Assembly: GCA_000697055.1 (NCBI GenBank)
Contig: JNDT01002321.1
Location: 1-64,000, forward strand
Origin: Saksenaea vasiformis B4078
Lineage: Eukaryota > Mucoromycota > Mucoromycetes > Mucorales > Saksenaeaceae
DNA: 64,000 nucleotides
Direction of reading: 5' to 3'
How positions within the stretch are numbered: position 1 is the stretch's first letter; every line of letters starts with the position of its first letter. The position numbers and the translations under genes were made by a program. Below the pieces are notes generated by a model. That model had not been told where the DNA came from. It made no database searches and was given only the letters and a program-made list of their open reading frames with translations. Shown here one piece after another: positions 45,900 to 58,816 of the stretch.

Positions 45900-47465
45900 T
45901 ACAGAGCGAAGATCGCCAGAATCCACAAAGTTTCACAATGCGTTGAGTATTTAAATCATTTTGCCAACTTACGATCCACTGATAAATGGTTAAATTATCT
46001 GCATGATCATCCTCATCGACTATACGTTACTTTCGCCTCTTCGCCATTCATTTCTTCATAGGATCGTTCTGGCTCAGCCAACCATAGGAACCTATGTTTT
46101 CGATTTATTTCTTCAATGTTATCTTCTGTGCCTGCATAATCCTTGATCAAGTATTTAGGAGGAAGCAAACTCGCATTATTGTACATACTATTAGAGCCAT
46201 TTGTCTTATACATTGTGACGCTGTTACTTTGCATGAGAAAACTTGTATAGCTTTCAGCGTATTGTCAGAAAGTGATTAATGAAAAGAATTTGACTCGAAT
46301 ATTCAAACTTTGGGTTAGAAAAGTTCATTATGCTCTGTCCGAGAGTCATTGCTGGCTTTGGTCGACACTGGCTCTGACTCTGAAAAAGTCGGATATGGCA
46401 TAGAGGGCTGCCTTCTAGTTGTTCAGTTGGATGTGTCAGCCTGGTGGAAGACAATCATGGCTGGGTTATGAGTATCAGAAGGTGGAACCATTCTGTGATG
46501 TACAATTTGTCAGATCTTCCCAAGATCTATTGAAAAGAAACAAAAGGCAGGCCGATCATGGACATTCGTGACTTCGTTGTAGTTGTCTGAAGGGAAACAC
46601 ATTTCACTTAAATTCAAAACCTTTTCCGAGTACAATGACCGACGAGCAATCACCATTTCCTTTAAATAAGCATAGTCATGGTCCTAGCGGCACCCCTGAA
46701 CCTCATCGCTGTAATGGTCACCTTGAAGATGTATTGATCGGTCTTTCCAGTTGGCCCATGGATGTCGCAAAACCGTTTTCCATTTTTTTGAGTTGTTTGC
46801 GATCAAAGCCAGGTCGGCAACACGTAGTTGCTTGATTGTTTCGATACTAATGTGAGTCATGTGATAGGAAACGAGCCCCCTCGGTACTTCAAGCAAAATC
46901 AAGAATCGACGCAACGAGACGAATAGAAACTTAGATTAGTCTGTCATACATATATATATGCGAACATATTCCCATCAAAATCCAACACAATATAACGACT
47001 GCAAATAAAAAAGAGAATTGTAAGTGAATATCAATGAATATTTATGAAATGTGCCGCACGTTGAAGTTGGATATGGGGCCATAATAAAGGCTGTCAGTGA
47101 CACCGTTCATGCTGATATTTGACGTGCCTTGCTTTCTCAATACAAAATTCAGCGCGCGGACTTTCTATTCAAGTGGATGCTCACAATTCAAACCTGTTGC
47201 CGCTTGACAACGGGAGACCTTGCGCCTACAACAAGTGTGTTTCCGCTTATAGCTAGAGCCTCCACGTTGATAACAAACATACATCTAAAGCTTTAAAGTC
47301 AAAAGCTTTGCATATATCTTGCGCTTGAGCCATAAGCTGCTCGTTAACGCAAAAAAGAATTTCGAGCGACGCACACGGTTCTTCCAAAAAAGTCGAGGTC
47401 ACCTTCGCAAATACCAGCTCCTTCCGTGCATTTTACTTTCTTTTCTTTTTACTGCTGCATATATC
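45900..47465. other. Relic-bearing intergenic stretch upstream of SAC2-like gene
   Basis: A minus-strand frame at 46684-46914 (VPRGLVSYHMTHISIETIKQ, then LIANNSKKWKTVLRHPWANW and KDRSIHLQGDH) looks protein-coding but has no identified family. A plus-strand frame (MTDEQSPFPLNKHSHG, 46635) overlaps it. Only one can be real. The rest holds no supported gene. Confidence 0.3.
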
Positions 47466-50400
47466 ATGATGCCGTCTATGCTGACGAACGACAATTTGGA
47501 TGCAAAAGAATCTATCCACCTGCATGTCACAGAAGATGCATTTGTTCTAGTCAGAGGAAACAACATTCTCGAAATTACGTTTGATGGGTTACGCATGGGA
47601 CGGAAAGGTGTGTGTGTGGAACGAAAAAAGAGAGAAGCGTTTTCTCTGACACCTGTCACCTTTTTAAACTTTTTCTTTTAGATAAATATGAATCTCCAAG
47701 AGACGCTCGACGTTACGAAATTTATGGTATTCTGGGTATTTTGGAAGGGATACGAGGTAAGCAGCACTTTACAGTGCATAAAGCGCGCTGACAACAGCTT
47801 TAGAAAAGTATCTTGTTGTGATCACTAGAGTCCAACGCCGAGGCCATATCTTGGATCATCCTGTGTATACCATTGAAAGAGTACTTTGTCTCAGCTTCGA
47901 TGCACGCAAAGCGCGAGAGAAACTTGATGCACGGGTAAACGCTTGTGTACAAGACATATGCATATCCTTAAGCCTTTTTTTTCATTTTCTTTTTCTAGAC
48001 CAAAGTGATCCAAGTAACAGAAGAAACTGATTCAGAGGAGGATGCAGATAACGTACCTGCCCTGAATAAACCTTCTCCAAAAATCAGCAAAAGCAGCTCC
48101 TCTACTACCTTTTCAACAACGCCAGAAAGGACACAGGATGATGAAAGCACTACTGCAGCCCGGCCCTCACTACGTCGTTCAAATTCGCTGATGGCTCGTT
48201 TCAATTTCTTTGGATCAAGAAAGAAAGGTGACACAAGCAAAGATCAACCGACAGAAGAAGATAGTGTAGACAATGAGCAAACATCAACAACTATGACAAC
48301 TAGTAGCTCGGATTTACCGCTAACAGAAGAGTCTACCAATATATCGAATCTCAACGAAGAAATAGCTTTGGAGCAAAAGATAGTGAAGCAAGTAACTGAT
48401 ATGTTTAGCCGGTCCATGTTCATCTTCGCCTACGATTATGGTAAAGAATGCGATCATCTGTATGCAACATTAACATGCTGCAGATATCACCAACTGCTTC
48501 CAACGTTCACACGACAAATCGGAATCACAAGCTTCAGAGAACGATACCTCACCATGGAAAAAGGTATCGTTGAATGTAGGACAGGCAGAGGTCAAACTCA
48601 TGACGAACGGAAGGTTGATAAGCGCTTTTGGTGGAACGAACATCTATCTCGTGATCTGATCTCACAGAATGTAATGTACAAACCGACCGGAAGACGAAGG
48701 ATTAAAGATGGCTGAGAATTTAGCTTCATGAATGGGTTCTGCTTGTTGTACAAGGCGCGGTGCAAGTAGAACGTTGCGAGATAGAAGGTTACGAGTTTGA
48801 TTTTGTCCTCGTCTCGAGACGCAGCCGGGAACGCGCCGGTAAGCGAACGGTTTGATATTTCGACTACTGACCAATAGAAGGAATGCGGTATCAGCGACGA
48901 GGTGTCAATGAGAGCGGCCATGTGGCCAATTTTGTGGAGACAGAGCAAGTGATTGTGTTTGAGGTGGGATACAAACGAGCACGCAGATCAGGAAATAATT
49001 TTTATATTTGGCAATCTGTAGCGCGAGAATATCAGACATGTTGCTTCATTTGTCCAGACACGTGGATCCAGTAAGACAGAGGATATGCAGCTAACGTCGG
49101 CGACATCTGATGCCATTGTGCGTAGTCCCCTTGTTTTGGAGTCAGTCGCCTTACAGTCTGCATCCCGTACCAACACTTGACCGTACCGAAGATGAAAACA
49201 ATGCGGCCTTTGCAGCCCATTTCGCGGAACAAGAAAAATTATATGGCCGACAGGTGGCTGTCAGTCTAACAGAATTGAGCGGTAGAGAAGCTATCGTTGG
49301 TTTACAGTACCGCAAACATGTCGAGAACCTAGGGGATCCAAATATAAAGTTGGTACCTATTTTCTTTGGCGTAACTATGGAAGGATTCACATTATAACGC
49401 TCTACGTCAAGATATGTAGAGTTTGATTTCCATCATGAAACGAAGGGGATGCGGTTTGAGAACATAAGTAAACTAAGCACAAGTCTTCACGACGACATGT
49501 CAAAGATAGCGTAAGTACAGCCATTCATTCTACAGTCATTGACACAGGTTGTAGTTATTTCTGGTCCGCAAGCAAGGACACAGTTTATTGCAGACAGCGT
49601 GGTGTTTTCCGAACGGTAGGTGAATACGAGCCACACGGAGGTCAGTCGCTCTGATGTTGTAATGATTTTGAAGAACTGCATGGATTGTCTAGACCGGACA
49701 AATGTTGTCCAAGTAAAGTCTAAGAACGAATAGAAGAGTAAAAGCTGATCTATGTCGTAGAGCGCCTTTGCACGAAATGTTTTAAATCTCCAGTTGATGC
49801 GATTTGGCATATCAGAGTACCCCGACCAGGGAATCAAATACTACGAGCAATTCGAACGCGTGTTTAATAACGGTGAGAATAGCAAAATAGAAACAGAATG
49901 GTGGCTGACACCTCTTTCAGTGTGGGCAAACAATGGTGATCTTATTTCGCGCATGTACGCTGGTACTAGTGCTCTCAAAGGCGATTTCACACGGTAACAT
50001 ACTGGCTTACGTAGAAACTAGTAGATTGATCCATATGTAGGACAGGGAAACGAAATATTACAGGCATTATGAACGATGCATCCAACTCGCTTGCTAGAAT
50101 GTACTTTAACACAGTAAAAGACTTTTGGAGACAAGCAACCGTGGATTATGTTCTAGGTACAAATCAGGGACAAAGTGACAGCTGGGTGTTGATCTCTATG
50201 AAGGTTACCATAAATCGGAAATTTTCCGCCATGTCCCACAAAGCGCACTTATGTCGGCAGAACCGGGCGTAGAGAAGCGATGGGCCAAGATCCGGTCAGA
50301 TGCAAGTGAGTAAGAGGTCCTACGTACAAGAACATGTGGCTGATAGCCGTATAGTCGAGATTAGCAAAGGCATAGTTATTGCAGACGATGAAGAGGTGAT

Positions 50401-51153
50401 CGCCGGCTGGACCTTGTTGTCTCCCACAGATCCTCAGAAACGGTAAGCATCTATATTAAAGTAAACAACGTAAATTCATATGGTATGAAAGACATTCCAA
50501 AAAGTTTGAAGAAAAGGTGGTGCTGTTGACGACCACAGCACTATACATTTGCAGCTACAATTACAAATTTGAAAAGGTCATGCAGTTTAAACGTATCGGG
50601 CTTGATACGATCCACGATATACAAATAGGAGAGTACATCTTGTCGTCCTTGACGCCAGAGTCAACCCTCGTCGATCAGAATTATGGCTTCCTTATCTATT
50701 ACCAGCTGAACGGAGGACTTGAACGATGGAATACTGGCAGCATACGTAACCAGAGTTTGGGTGATCTCAACATCGACGAGGACGAAAAACCGAATACGGA
50801 TGCGTCGAGCAATTCGGACGTTGACAGCAGTAACGACTCTCTCGATACAAACAAGGCGTTTGTGGTGTTTAAAGCCGTGCGCTACAATGTCTTGGGCGAA
50901 TTACCAAAGGAAGATGTACTAAATTGTCGTGAGCAAGTAGAGGATATCGTTTCGCGAATTGTCAAGGCATGCGGCTATACGATGGACGAAGAAGACGGCT
51001 TTGTCCACAGAAAAGCGATTATTAGGTAAAACAACATTGCCATCTTTATTTGATTTTGCTGACACCAGCGGATTTAGTCGTGAGCAAGCAGAAAAGACAG
51101 AAGGAATTTTTAAGAAGATGGGTTTCAAAATCAAGCAAGCGATTTGGCTATAA
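47466..51153 (+). CDS. Sac-domain phosphoinositide phosphatase, INPP5F/Sac2-like
   Basis: A multi-exon gene with an N-terminal Sac domain: YEIYGILGILEGIREKYLVV, ITRVQRRGHILDHPVY, a Ser/Thr-rich acidic insert, FIFAYDYDITNCFQRS, VDKRFWWNEHLSRDLIS, MRYQRRGVNESGHVANFVET and PVFWSQSPYSLHPVPTLDR. The catalytic CX5R motif is in TNCMDCLDRTNVVQ (about 49672-49713), followed by WANNGDLISRMYAGTSALKG and DFTRTGKRNITGIMND. A C-terminal hSac2-like domain (EVIAGWTLLSPTD, VVLLTTTALYICSYNYKFE, MQFKRIGLDTIHDIQIGEYI) follows, which groups it with INPP5F/Sac2 rather than yeast Sac1. Such enzymes remove the 4-phosphate of PI4P on endosomes. The first ATG pair at 47466 is taken as start. The last exon ends FKIKQAIWL after the intron beginning 51028. 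Confidence 0.88.
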
Positions 51154-51278
51154 AACATGAAAAAGAGGCAATTCTTTGTATTCATCAGAATGCATACTCT
51201 TATATGGAACTTTTCATCTAGATACCAATGAATATATAAAATCCTATATTCTTCTGTGCTAATTGACTCATCTCTTTC

Positions 51279-51583
51279 TTATTTGTCAGCGTCTTTCGTG
51301 CCACTAGCTCCATATACGTGCACAAACTTTGCTAGAAGACCTTGTATGTCTTCTGAAATGAACGACTTGATTTTGAAACAACTGTCATTTCTTTGCTGGT
51401 GAACGAGAGCTACACGCTTCTCGCCCTCACCATCCATGAAAGAGTGGTGCAAACAGATGAGGATCCGAGCGAGCTCCTAGATTCTTGAGAGTGCTGTCGG
51501 TGTTTCATCCATAGTAAGAAAGTGAGCATGGAAACTCTTTTATTATGCATTCACTACCGCTAAATGGCCAAGAGCTGACAGCC
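51279..51583 (-). pseudogene. Two-exon coding fragment, family unknown
   Basis: LSALGHLA (51583-51560) splices in phase to ELARILICLHHSFMDGEGEK (51476 downward), continuing RVALVHQQRNDSCFKIKSFI and SEDIQGLLAKFVHVYGASGT to a TAA at 51279-51281. The text and splice sites look genuine, but no start or further upstream exon could be joined. It is probably the 3' end of a decayed or unrecognised gene, antisense to and just downstream of the Sac2-like gene. Confidence 0.35.
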
Positions 51584-51955
51584 TGCAAACGTTACCGAAA
51601 TAGCACTTAGAATTGTGAGCCTAGCGAGGGAAGATACGCGCGTTTAAATAACCACCTTAGGAAAGTACCCTGCTAGGTTACTTATCAACTTGCTACTTCG
51701 ATATTTTAGTAGGGTTTTCTGAGAAATGGTTGACAGAAGTGAGGGTTAAAATAAAGTGAAGGTGAAATTATTGAGGGATTACTATGTCTCCAAATAGCAT
51801 CGTTCCTTGGACATGACCAGAGATCTCTGCGATTCAAAAGAAGTATCTACCAGACCCAGAATGCTAGAGGCCGCTAGATATCACTTTCTCTTGTCGAGGT
51901 GACAGAGAGTCCACGCTTCCGTACCTGTCGCGCAAGACTCAAGAAATCGTACCCT

Positions 51956-52254
51956 ATGAGCATGGAACCGGTCGCAGATGATGATGCCTCCCGAGAGACC
52001 AACGGTAGCGAAACGCTCGTTGTCGAATATCCTGTTTCACCTTCTGTTGGTCGAGGTAACAGAAACTTGGTTGTCTTTTTAATCCAGGAGACGATGACAG
52101 CTCCTTAGATGGTGGGCGCTTTTTGCTGAGGGAAGAGATCGTGCTGCAAGCTGGATCCAACGCTCTGGTTTTCCAAATTTTTCCGAATAGCCAGCTGATC
52201 CAGCGATGTTTTGCTCAACATTGGTGCTGTTTTCGTCCAAAGATATTGATTTAA
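51956..52254 (+). CDS. Hypothetical protein, two exons
   Basis: Exons 51956-52055 and 52088-52254 join in frame to 88 aa (MSMEPVADDDASRETNG ... LDGGRFLLREEIVLQAGS ... CFRPKILI). The 32-nt intron is shorter than others here, which lowers confidence. The acidic, polar sequence has no recognised domain. It may be the first part of the decayed plus-strand gene whose fragments continue to about 54.3 kb. Confidence 0.3.
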
Positions 52255-55200
52255 ACCATCCTTTGCTATTCCACAGAGGTCTGTCTTCAAGTGTTTGATT
52301 TTCTTTTGTATCTACGGCTGTTGGATTTCTCCAATGTATTTATGTCACTGCTCAAGAGCACAGGACATTCACATTTCGGGACTACTTGCTTTTCCAAGAC
52401 GTACCTGTCAAAAGGAGCAACACACCAAATATCAACGCTGTTCTTTGACCAGAAATCTAACAAAAGAAAAAAGACATATCGGTGGATAAACAGATGAATA
52501 AAGATTGCCTAGGTTAAGAAATCTCAATTACTGTAGTTGACAATCTTCTCCTTCAGCAATTCCCAAAGTGTAGCTTCAAGCTGTCCACCTGCAGGTAAAA
52601 TCCTTTGATTTAGCTTTTCGTGAACGTGTCTCTGTCATGGAGATTGTGAAAGCGAAGGAAGACAGTATCCTCAAACGAAATAACTGGGCCACTAGTTTGG
52701 GATCTGTTATGATGATATATGGTACACAGACTCAGAATACTTGCCAGTGATATTACCTGGAGACGCTCGGACAGAAGAACTGATATGACCTAGAACCTCA
52801 CTGGTGTCCCGTCGCCTGTATCTGGTCATATTCGTATCGGTACAGTCATTTACTTCTGCGCCCTTCATTCGCATTTTTTTCTCCGTCGTGGTTCTCTCCC
52901 GTTCATATATGTTCTGCGATCTTCTTTGTACGGCTCCACTTTTGCTGATGCTGCATTTTGCACTCATGCTACCGACTGATATTCTGCAGAGTTGGCATCG
53001 CGCCTGAAGTTAGCAAAAATCGGACACATGTCAAATGTTGCCTTCTATTGGTCAAAAGATGGCTAATAGATACCGCGATGAAATGATGAAACAATATTAG
53101 TCGCATTTACGCCGCAATTCACAATATCGGAGCAGGTTCCAAGCGTTCGATTTCATCTTCTTTTCCAGTCGCCTTCTTCTAAGCGTTTAATAATCCGTTC
53201 CATTGGTCAGGAGACAGCATCCTCATCATCACATTAAAACTGTCGTCCGATTCTTTTGGAATACCGTATATGACAGAAAGAGAGAAGAGGTACCATGCAA
53301 AGTGATTTTCTGTCCGACCACTACGTATGACTGAGCCTTCCTTTTTTTGTGGGAAGAGCGACAACAGAAGATCCGACGATCTCTGCACGATTTTCCTTCT
53401 TTCTTTTCAGCTTACCGGCGCTTTCAAAATGTAAAGGTTAATTCTTCGTAAGTAAGCAATATGAGCTAACCAAGTGGTTTGGCTGCAAATCATGAAACAT
53501 TGGATTTATCGGTCATGATGACGCTTCTTGTATCATTCTGACGTGTTTAACGAGAGTAGATTTGTGCGAACTTGACTTTGGTTGGACCATCTCAATTCGA
53601 GTAGAAATGCACGTCTGACTCGAGACCTTGCGTTCACAAAATAAACATATGTGCGTGTACTTCACATAACGTCCACTCAACCGCGCCAGTAACAGCGTCA
53701 CTGGCACTAAAAGATGGTTTTGGGATATGATGTGTGAATTTAAACATATACTTTGATTTTACACTTGAATGGCATTGCCTTGGATAGGCAGCGTGTGAAA
53801 AGATTCAATGAGATTCAGGATCATGTTTCAGATAGTTTCTTTATAAGCAGTCCAGTAAATGTTGGCCTTTTCTTTTTCAACCTTTGTTTGTCTCCTTCGG
53901 TATGTACTGCTGCAGTAATTCAGTAATGTGATATAACAGTATGATTAATGGATCGAATCGATTAATATTGAGCTTTCCTGTAGCCCTCCCGCTCTTCTTT
54001 TTCCATTTTGCTTGTTTCTCCAAATGTAGTTGTGTCATGAGGGACGATAAGAAAGCACGCGAGACCGAGCCTTATTCTTCAGGAGGATAATTCAAAATAC
54101 ATTACTACACTCTCCTATCCTTTCTCTATATTCAACTGAAAGGTAAACGTTAGATTCTCGTGGACAAGATTCATTAAAAGCACATTACAGGAGAAAGTTG
54201 ATGAAATTTGGGATGCTGCAGATATCAAAGATTTCCTTGATCCAGTAGTACAATTTGATGTGAATTGCGTCCGTCAGACTTGCCTGGATATCCTGTCCTG
54301 CTACCGTTGGAAACGCAAAATGAACCACTTCTCAGCGCCAAGACTTATCATCTTCCAGTGCAAAAATTATTCGGCTTGAATGTCTCATAATACCTATCCG
54401 ACGCAAAGATGGATTCCAAATCCTTACTGATATTTTCAGTTCTCCGAACCAAATTGGCGCTTATGGACTGTCCTGACGGATATGTGTGCCGCCTCCGCCA
54501 TTCTTGTGAGCTGGAGCTCCCGCTGGATGTCGCCCTACTTCCCAGAAGATGAGGACGGTCAAACTCTCCAGAATTTTCGGAGCTCGAGTGAATACTGCGT
54601 AACCGCGCATCACGCGTCGTCTCTTTTAAAAGACTTCTTCTAAATAAAACAGTGCATCTTTTTTGGAACATCCGTTTTATCAGAGAGCACCGATTATTTC
54701 AATCAAATGTGTTTTTTTAGAACGCTGGACGTTCCTTAGACGTTGCATATCTATCGTCATCTTCCAAATCATAAGACAGCTTTGCACCTACAGTACTTCT
54801 GGACATCCGACAGAGTCATGTCGATACTTGAGATCTCTCAAGACGCAAAGGTGCGTACTAGATAAGTGATAAGTACAACACATTAACAAATGGTTGGAAG
54901 CATCTCGTTCAATGGGCTGTATAAGTATTCCAAAGAGGACCAAATGAGTGCGTCTATCTGATAAACATGCTAATTCAATCAATCCTCATACCGTCAGTCC
55001 TGAGGTCTTGTCGATGCGAGCAGTGAGCATCAAAAGAAAGTGTTAGGGATAACACGTCGTTGTTCTGTGTTTGTCTGACATGTTTGAGTTTATTTCTTCA
55101 AGGTGGCAGATTTCCCATGAACTATGGGCAATATATTTTCTTTTATCATTGTTAAACTTTTTATGACCGCCATTAGCATTTATTGAAATTAAATAGAAAG

Positions 55201-57327
55201 AATCAACAAATATTTAAGTTGTTAGTCTGTCGTCATATGTGGAGAAACTGGTCAAGTATAGTCAGACAGGAGGCTGCCGCTTTATTCAGGTAGAAACAAG
55301 GCCAGTAAATAATCACTAGTTTCGACTGTACATAGGATCGACGATTAAGTCTACTCATTGACGTGGTAATAGAATACATCTTAGCCAGACAACATTTCCG
55401 GGACGTAGGCGTCAACACGTTGTCATTAAATCCATGAATATTTTTTTCCAACCACATTAGGTTTTCTGGACTAAATACGAAGTTAAATTTTGTACTAGCT
55501 ATCAAAAGTCTAACGAATTCGTTAAATAGATGCGGAGAATGTTACCCTGTCGTCGAATGGAGAGTGGTATGATATCAGTTTCAGGGTTGAGTACATCGAC
55601 GTCTGCGGCCTGCAAGACCAGGTGGGGTAATCGTACCTACTGCATCGCGCCATCTGGCATCCTATGCGATTTACCCCTGAAAGGTGGCAGCGTGCCTGTA
55701 TTATTGGTCAGGAACGACAAAAGCCCAGGCAAGTAAACAAGGTCTTCTACTGAGTTACTGTGTATATCTGCTTGAATACATTTTATTTCATGGTTCTTGT
55801 TTTCATCTCATGCCATGGCTAGAGGATAAATGGTGCACAACGCTATCCGTGTAGTGCTCAGGATTTTCTGATCTCAAGCCGCCTATTCACGTAGTACGTA
55901 CCTGAATTCCTTTCATCATACTGCTATGGTGGGCTGACCATCCACCAGACGTTGAACAATGCTGTCATACCGTTCAAAATCTTCTGTAACCTCCATGTGA
56001 AAGTTGAAGAAGGGTCTGATAAGATCAAACAGGTCAACAGAGAACGGATGATTTTATTACCGAGCGGATGATCCTCGCACAGGATTGGTCATCGAATGGA
56101 GCCATTCTCTCCTTGTGCAATGTTCCACTTTTTCCCTAAACGCAAGCATTCGTCATTTGTGCACAGGCATACAGAGAGATAGACATATCATGTTGTCATG
56201 GGTTCCCGCTCGATGTATTAACAAGCTACCAGAAATATCAGATTTTGAAACAGAACTTGACAAAAATGTCCATATGCAGGCTTTGCGAGAAATATACACC
56301 GGAATAGAGAGTACCCTTTATCACAGGGTATGATCAGCTTACAGTGCTGGTCATCTGCTAAAGCTTCACTTGCCATTCACACAGGCGTGAGTAGTACCTG
56401 CAGCTGCTATCAGATTCTGCACTACCATTTGTGCCTTTTGCCTATGGTTGTCTGCAAGCTTGTTGCTCGAAAGAAAGAAAAATCAGGGGATCCAGGAGAC
56501 CGTTCCCCAGGTGCCCTGTCTTATTACCATTTCACATGTAAAAAATCATGAAGATTAGACAAGCAAAGATTAATATCCAAGGAATAGGCATACCCTGTGC
56601 ACGTGCGGGAAAGTGATGTATCACAGCATAAATTCGAGCTTACTATAGTCTGTTGTGGTCATGATGCTATCGAAACCATCGAAAGCATATCCGAGGTGTG
56701 GTGCATAACGCTTTTACTTCTTTTAGTACGACAGCGCGTACACGCGCTCACCCCTGACATGGTCTGTTTACAAATTTCAGTAACGTAAAACCTTGGGTTT
56801 GTAGGTGGCTGTGTGGCAATGAAAAGAACATCAATTGTACCCCGGTTATTAACCGTGAATTTTAAGGAATTTTAACTTTTTTTGAAATCGAAGTTTAACG
56901 GGAAAACAGAGTATTGCCGATCGTGCATCTTTCTGTGCTGCATGATTTGGTTATACTGCTTTGGGTAAATGATACTACGTAATAAAAAGGGACCAAAAAA
57001 ATAAGGAAAAAAAGGGAAGAAGGACAAGGTATGAGTGCTAAGACAATTACGGCACCTTTTCCCTATTATAACACACCCGGTACTTTCCTATTAGAATCAG
57101 GCCCGAACGACTCAGTCCAGGGCCAGTAATACGCTGTCCTCCCATCACGCCTGGTTCTGGCATGACGATCGGATATATCCATATACTTGTATTGTAACCG
57201 GTGGTTACCGTTGCACTCGGAACCTATGTTTTTGGGTACACTTGTATCATTTGACGTGAGCAGCATAATGCCATATAAATAATCGTATCCATTTTTCTCG
57301 CTTGATGAAACGAAAGACGAGAAAAGA
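52255..57327. other. Accessory region with scattered gene fragments
   Basis: No intact gene could be assembled. Plus-strand protein-like pieces include LAFRERVSVMEIVKAKEDSI then LKRNNWATSLGSVMMIYG (about 52608-52721); LASRLKLAKIGHMSNVAFYW (about 52994-53060); and EKVDEIWDAADIKDFLDPVV then QFDVNCVRQTCLDILSCYRW (about 54191-54310). A further piece reads AYREIDISCCHGFPLDVLTS (about 56170-56235). Their order and strand suggest one or two decayed multi-exon genes. Copy 2 of a dispersed repeat lies at 54632-54791. The last few hundred bases should hold the promoter of the phosphoesterase gene. Confidence 0.4.
54632..54791. repeat. Dispersed repeat, copy 2
   Basis: Starts GACTTCTTCTAAATAAAAC and aligns in the same orientation with 44555-44717. 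Similarity may extend somewhat to the left (CTGCGT...CGCGCA blocks in both). Confidence 0.55.
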
Positions 57328-58440
57328 ATGAAATTATTCGGATTTGCCGTTGCCTCCTGTTTTGCCGTTCTCGCCACGGCTCTGCCTGTCAAACGTTCCT
57401 TGGTACCTGGAAAATACTTTGATCGTGTTATGATCATTATTTTCGAAAACCAAGATTACGACACGGCAAAAGCTGATGCTTATTATTCTTCGTTAGCTGA
57501 AAAGCACAATGGTAACGTCTTCTCTCTCCTTCCGAATCCTATTTGACTCCGTTCGTTAGGTGTCATTTTGAGCAACTACTTGGCGCTTACGCATCCATCA
57601 CAACCAAACTACGTATACCGTTTGATCGCTTCTTAATTTTTTGTGCTCATCTGTACCTTTATTTAGATTGGTCTTATTTCGGGATCGACAGAAGGTGTTT
57701 TCAGCGATTTCAAGGTGGACATTGACCGCAAAACAATTGTCGATCTTTTGGAGGAGAAGAGAATCAGCTGGAAAGCTTATCAAGAGGCTTACACAGGTAC
57801 AAGACGTGCCACGTTCCTTCTGTCATTTAACTTTCTTCATCAACAAAGGCGGTTGTAACACGAAGATGCGCATTGGAACGTACGCTCGCAAGCACAACCC
57901 ATTCATCTCTATGTTGAACATCCAGAAGAACCCGCAGCGATGTGCACACATTGTCAGCAGCGATCAACTTGATAAAGACATTGAAAATGACGATGTTCCC
58001 CAGTACATCTTCTTCACTCCCGATGTAAGTTCTCGGTGGTTTATTTATTCGAAATTCAAACGGAGAATGGGTACAGATGAACAACGACGCCCATGATACC
58101 GATATGACCTATGCATCCAAGTGGTTGGAAGGCTTCCTGGAACCCCGCATTGGCAAGACAGCACTGAACAAGAACACAATGTTTGTTACAACCTTTGACG
58201 AAAACGCTACATATATCATTCGAAACCAGATCATGACTATTCTGTTTGGCCCTGACTTCAAACGATCTTCGAACCAGACAGAGGACGATACAGCTTACAA
58301 CCACTACTCTCTATTGAAGACCATCGAGGATAACGTAAGCTCATTGTTCTTGTCAGTGTCCTGTTGCTTATTTCCTTTTATAGTGGGACCTTGGTGATCT
58401 CGGTCAGAAGGACGCCAGTGCAACTCCTATCCAAATTTAA
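57328..58440 (+). CDS. Secreted phosphoesterase / acid phosphatase (phospholipase C-like PF04185 type)
   Basis: Exons 57328-57511, 57560-57612, 57667-57796, 57849-58024, 58077-58334 and 58384-58440 give 285 aa. A clear signal peptide opens it (MKLFGFAVASCFAVLATALP). Family motifs: RVMIIIFENQDYDTA (metal site), LALTHPSQPNYIGLISGSTE (nucleophile region), PQYIFFTPDMNNDAHDTDMT and TMFVTTFDENATY, with the His/Asp metal ligands expected of this alkaline-phosphatase-like fold. Fungal members include secreted acid phosphatases (PHOa-like) that release phosphate from organic esters. No GPI signal or membrane segment is seen at the C-terminus, so the product is probably extracellular. Confidence 0.9.
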
Positions 58441-58816
58441 AGTGTCGGCACTATAGCAAATCTATATACAATATCATTGAAATAATTCATTCTCCGACAC
58501 GTGTTGTTGTTCTGAACAGGGTTTATTTGATTTTTGCACTGCTTTGTTAACATCCAAAGAGAACAGCAACAAACAAAGGTTAAAGTAGACGGGCTATTGT
58601 CATCATCAAAAAGGTACACCTGTTTGTATATAGATATATATGTGTGTATTGTGTGCGTGAGTGGGTGGGATTTTGAGTATGTATATGCGTGCCCTGCGTG
58701 TATGTGTGAGTTGGTTGCTTGTAGATGTGTATAGTACGTAGAAAGGTTCTGCATGTAGCTTATAGGGAGAGAGATAACAACAAAGTGTTCCTTGTTCTTT
58801 TTTAACCAAAAACAGT
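58441..58816. other. Convergent 3' region with TG-rich repeat
   Basis: Between two converging genes (phosphoesterase and LARGE-type transferase). It contains GT-rich sequence (about 58640-58740) that gives spurious frames; no gene supported. Confidence 0.4.
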
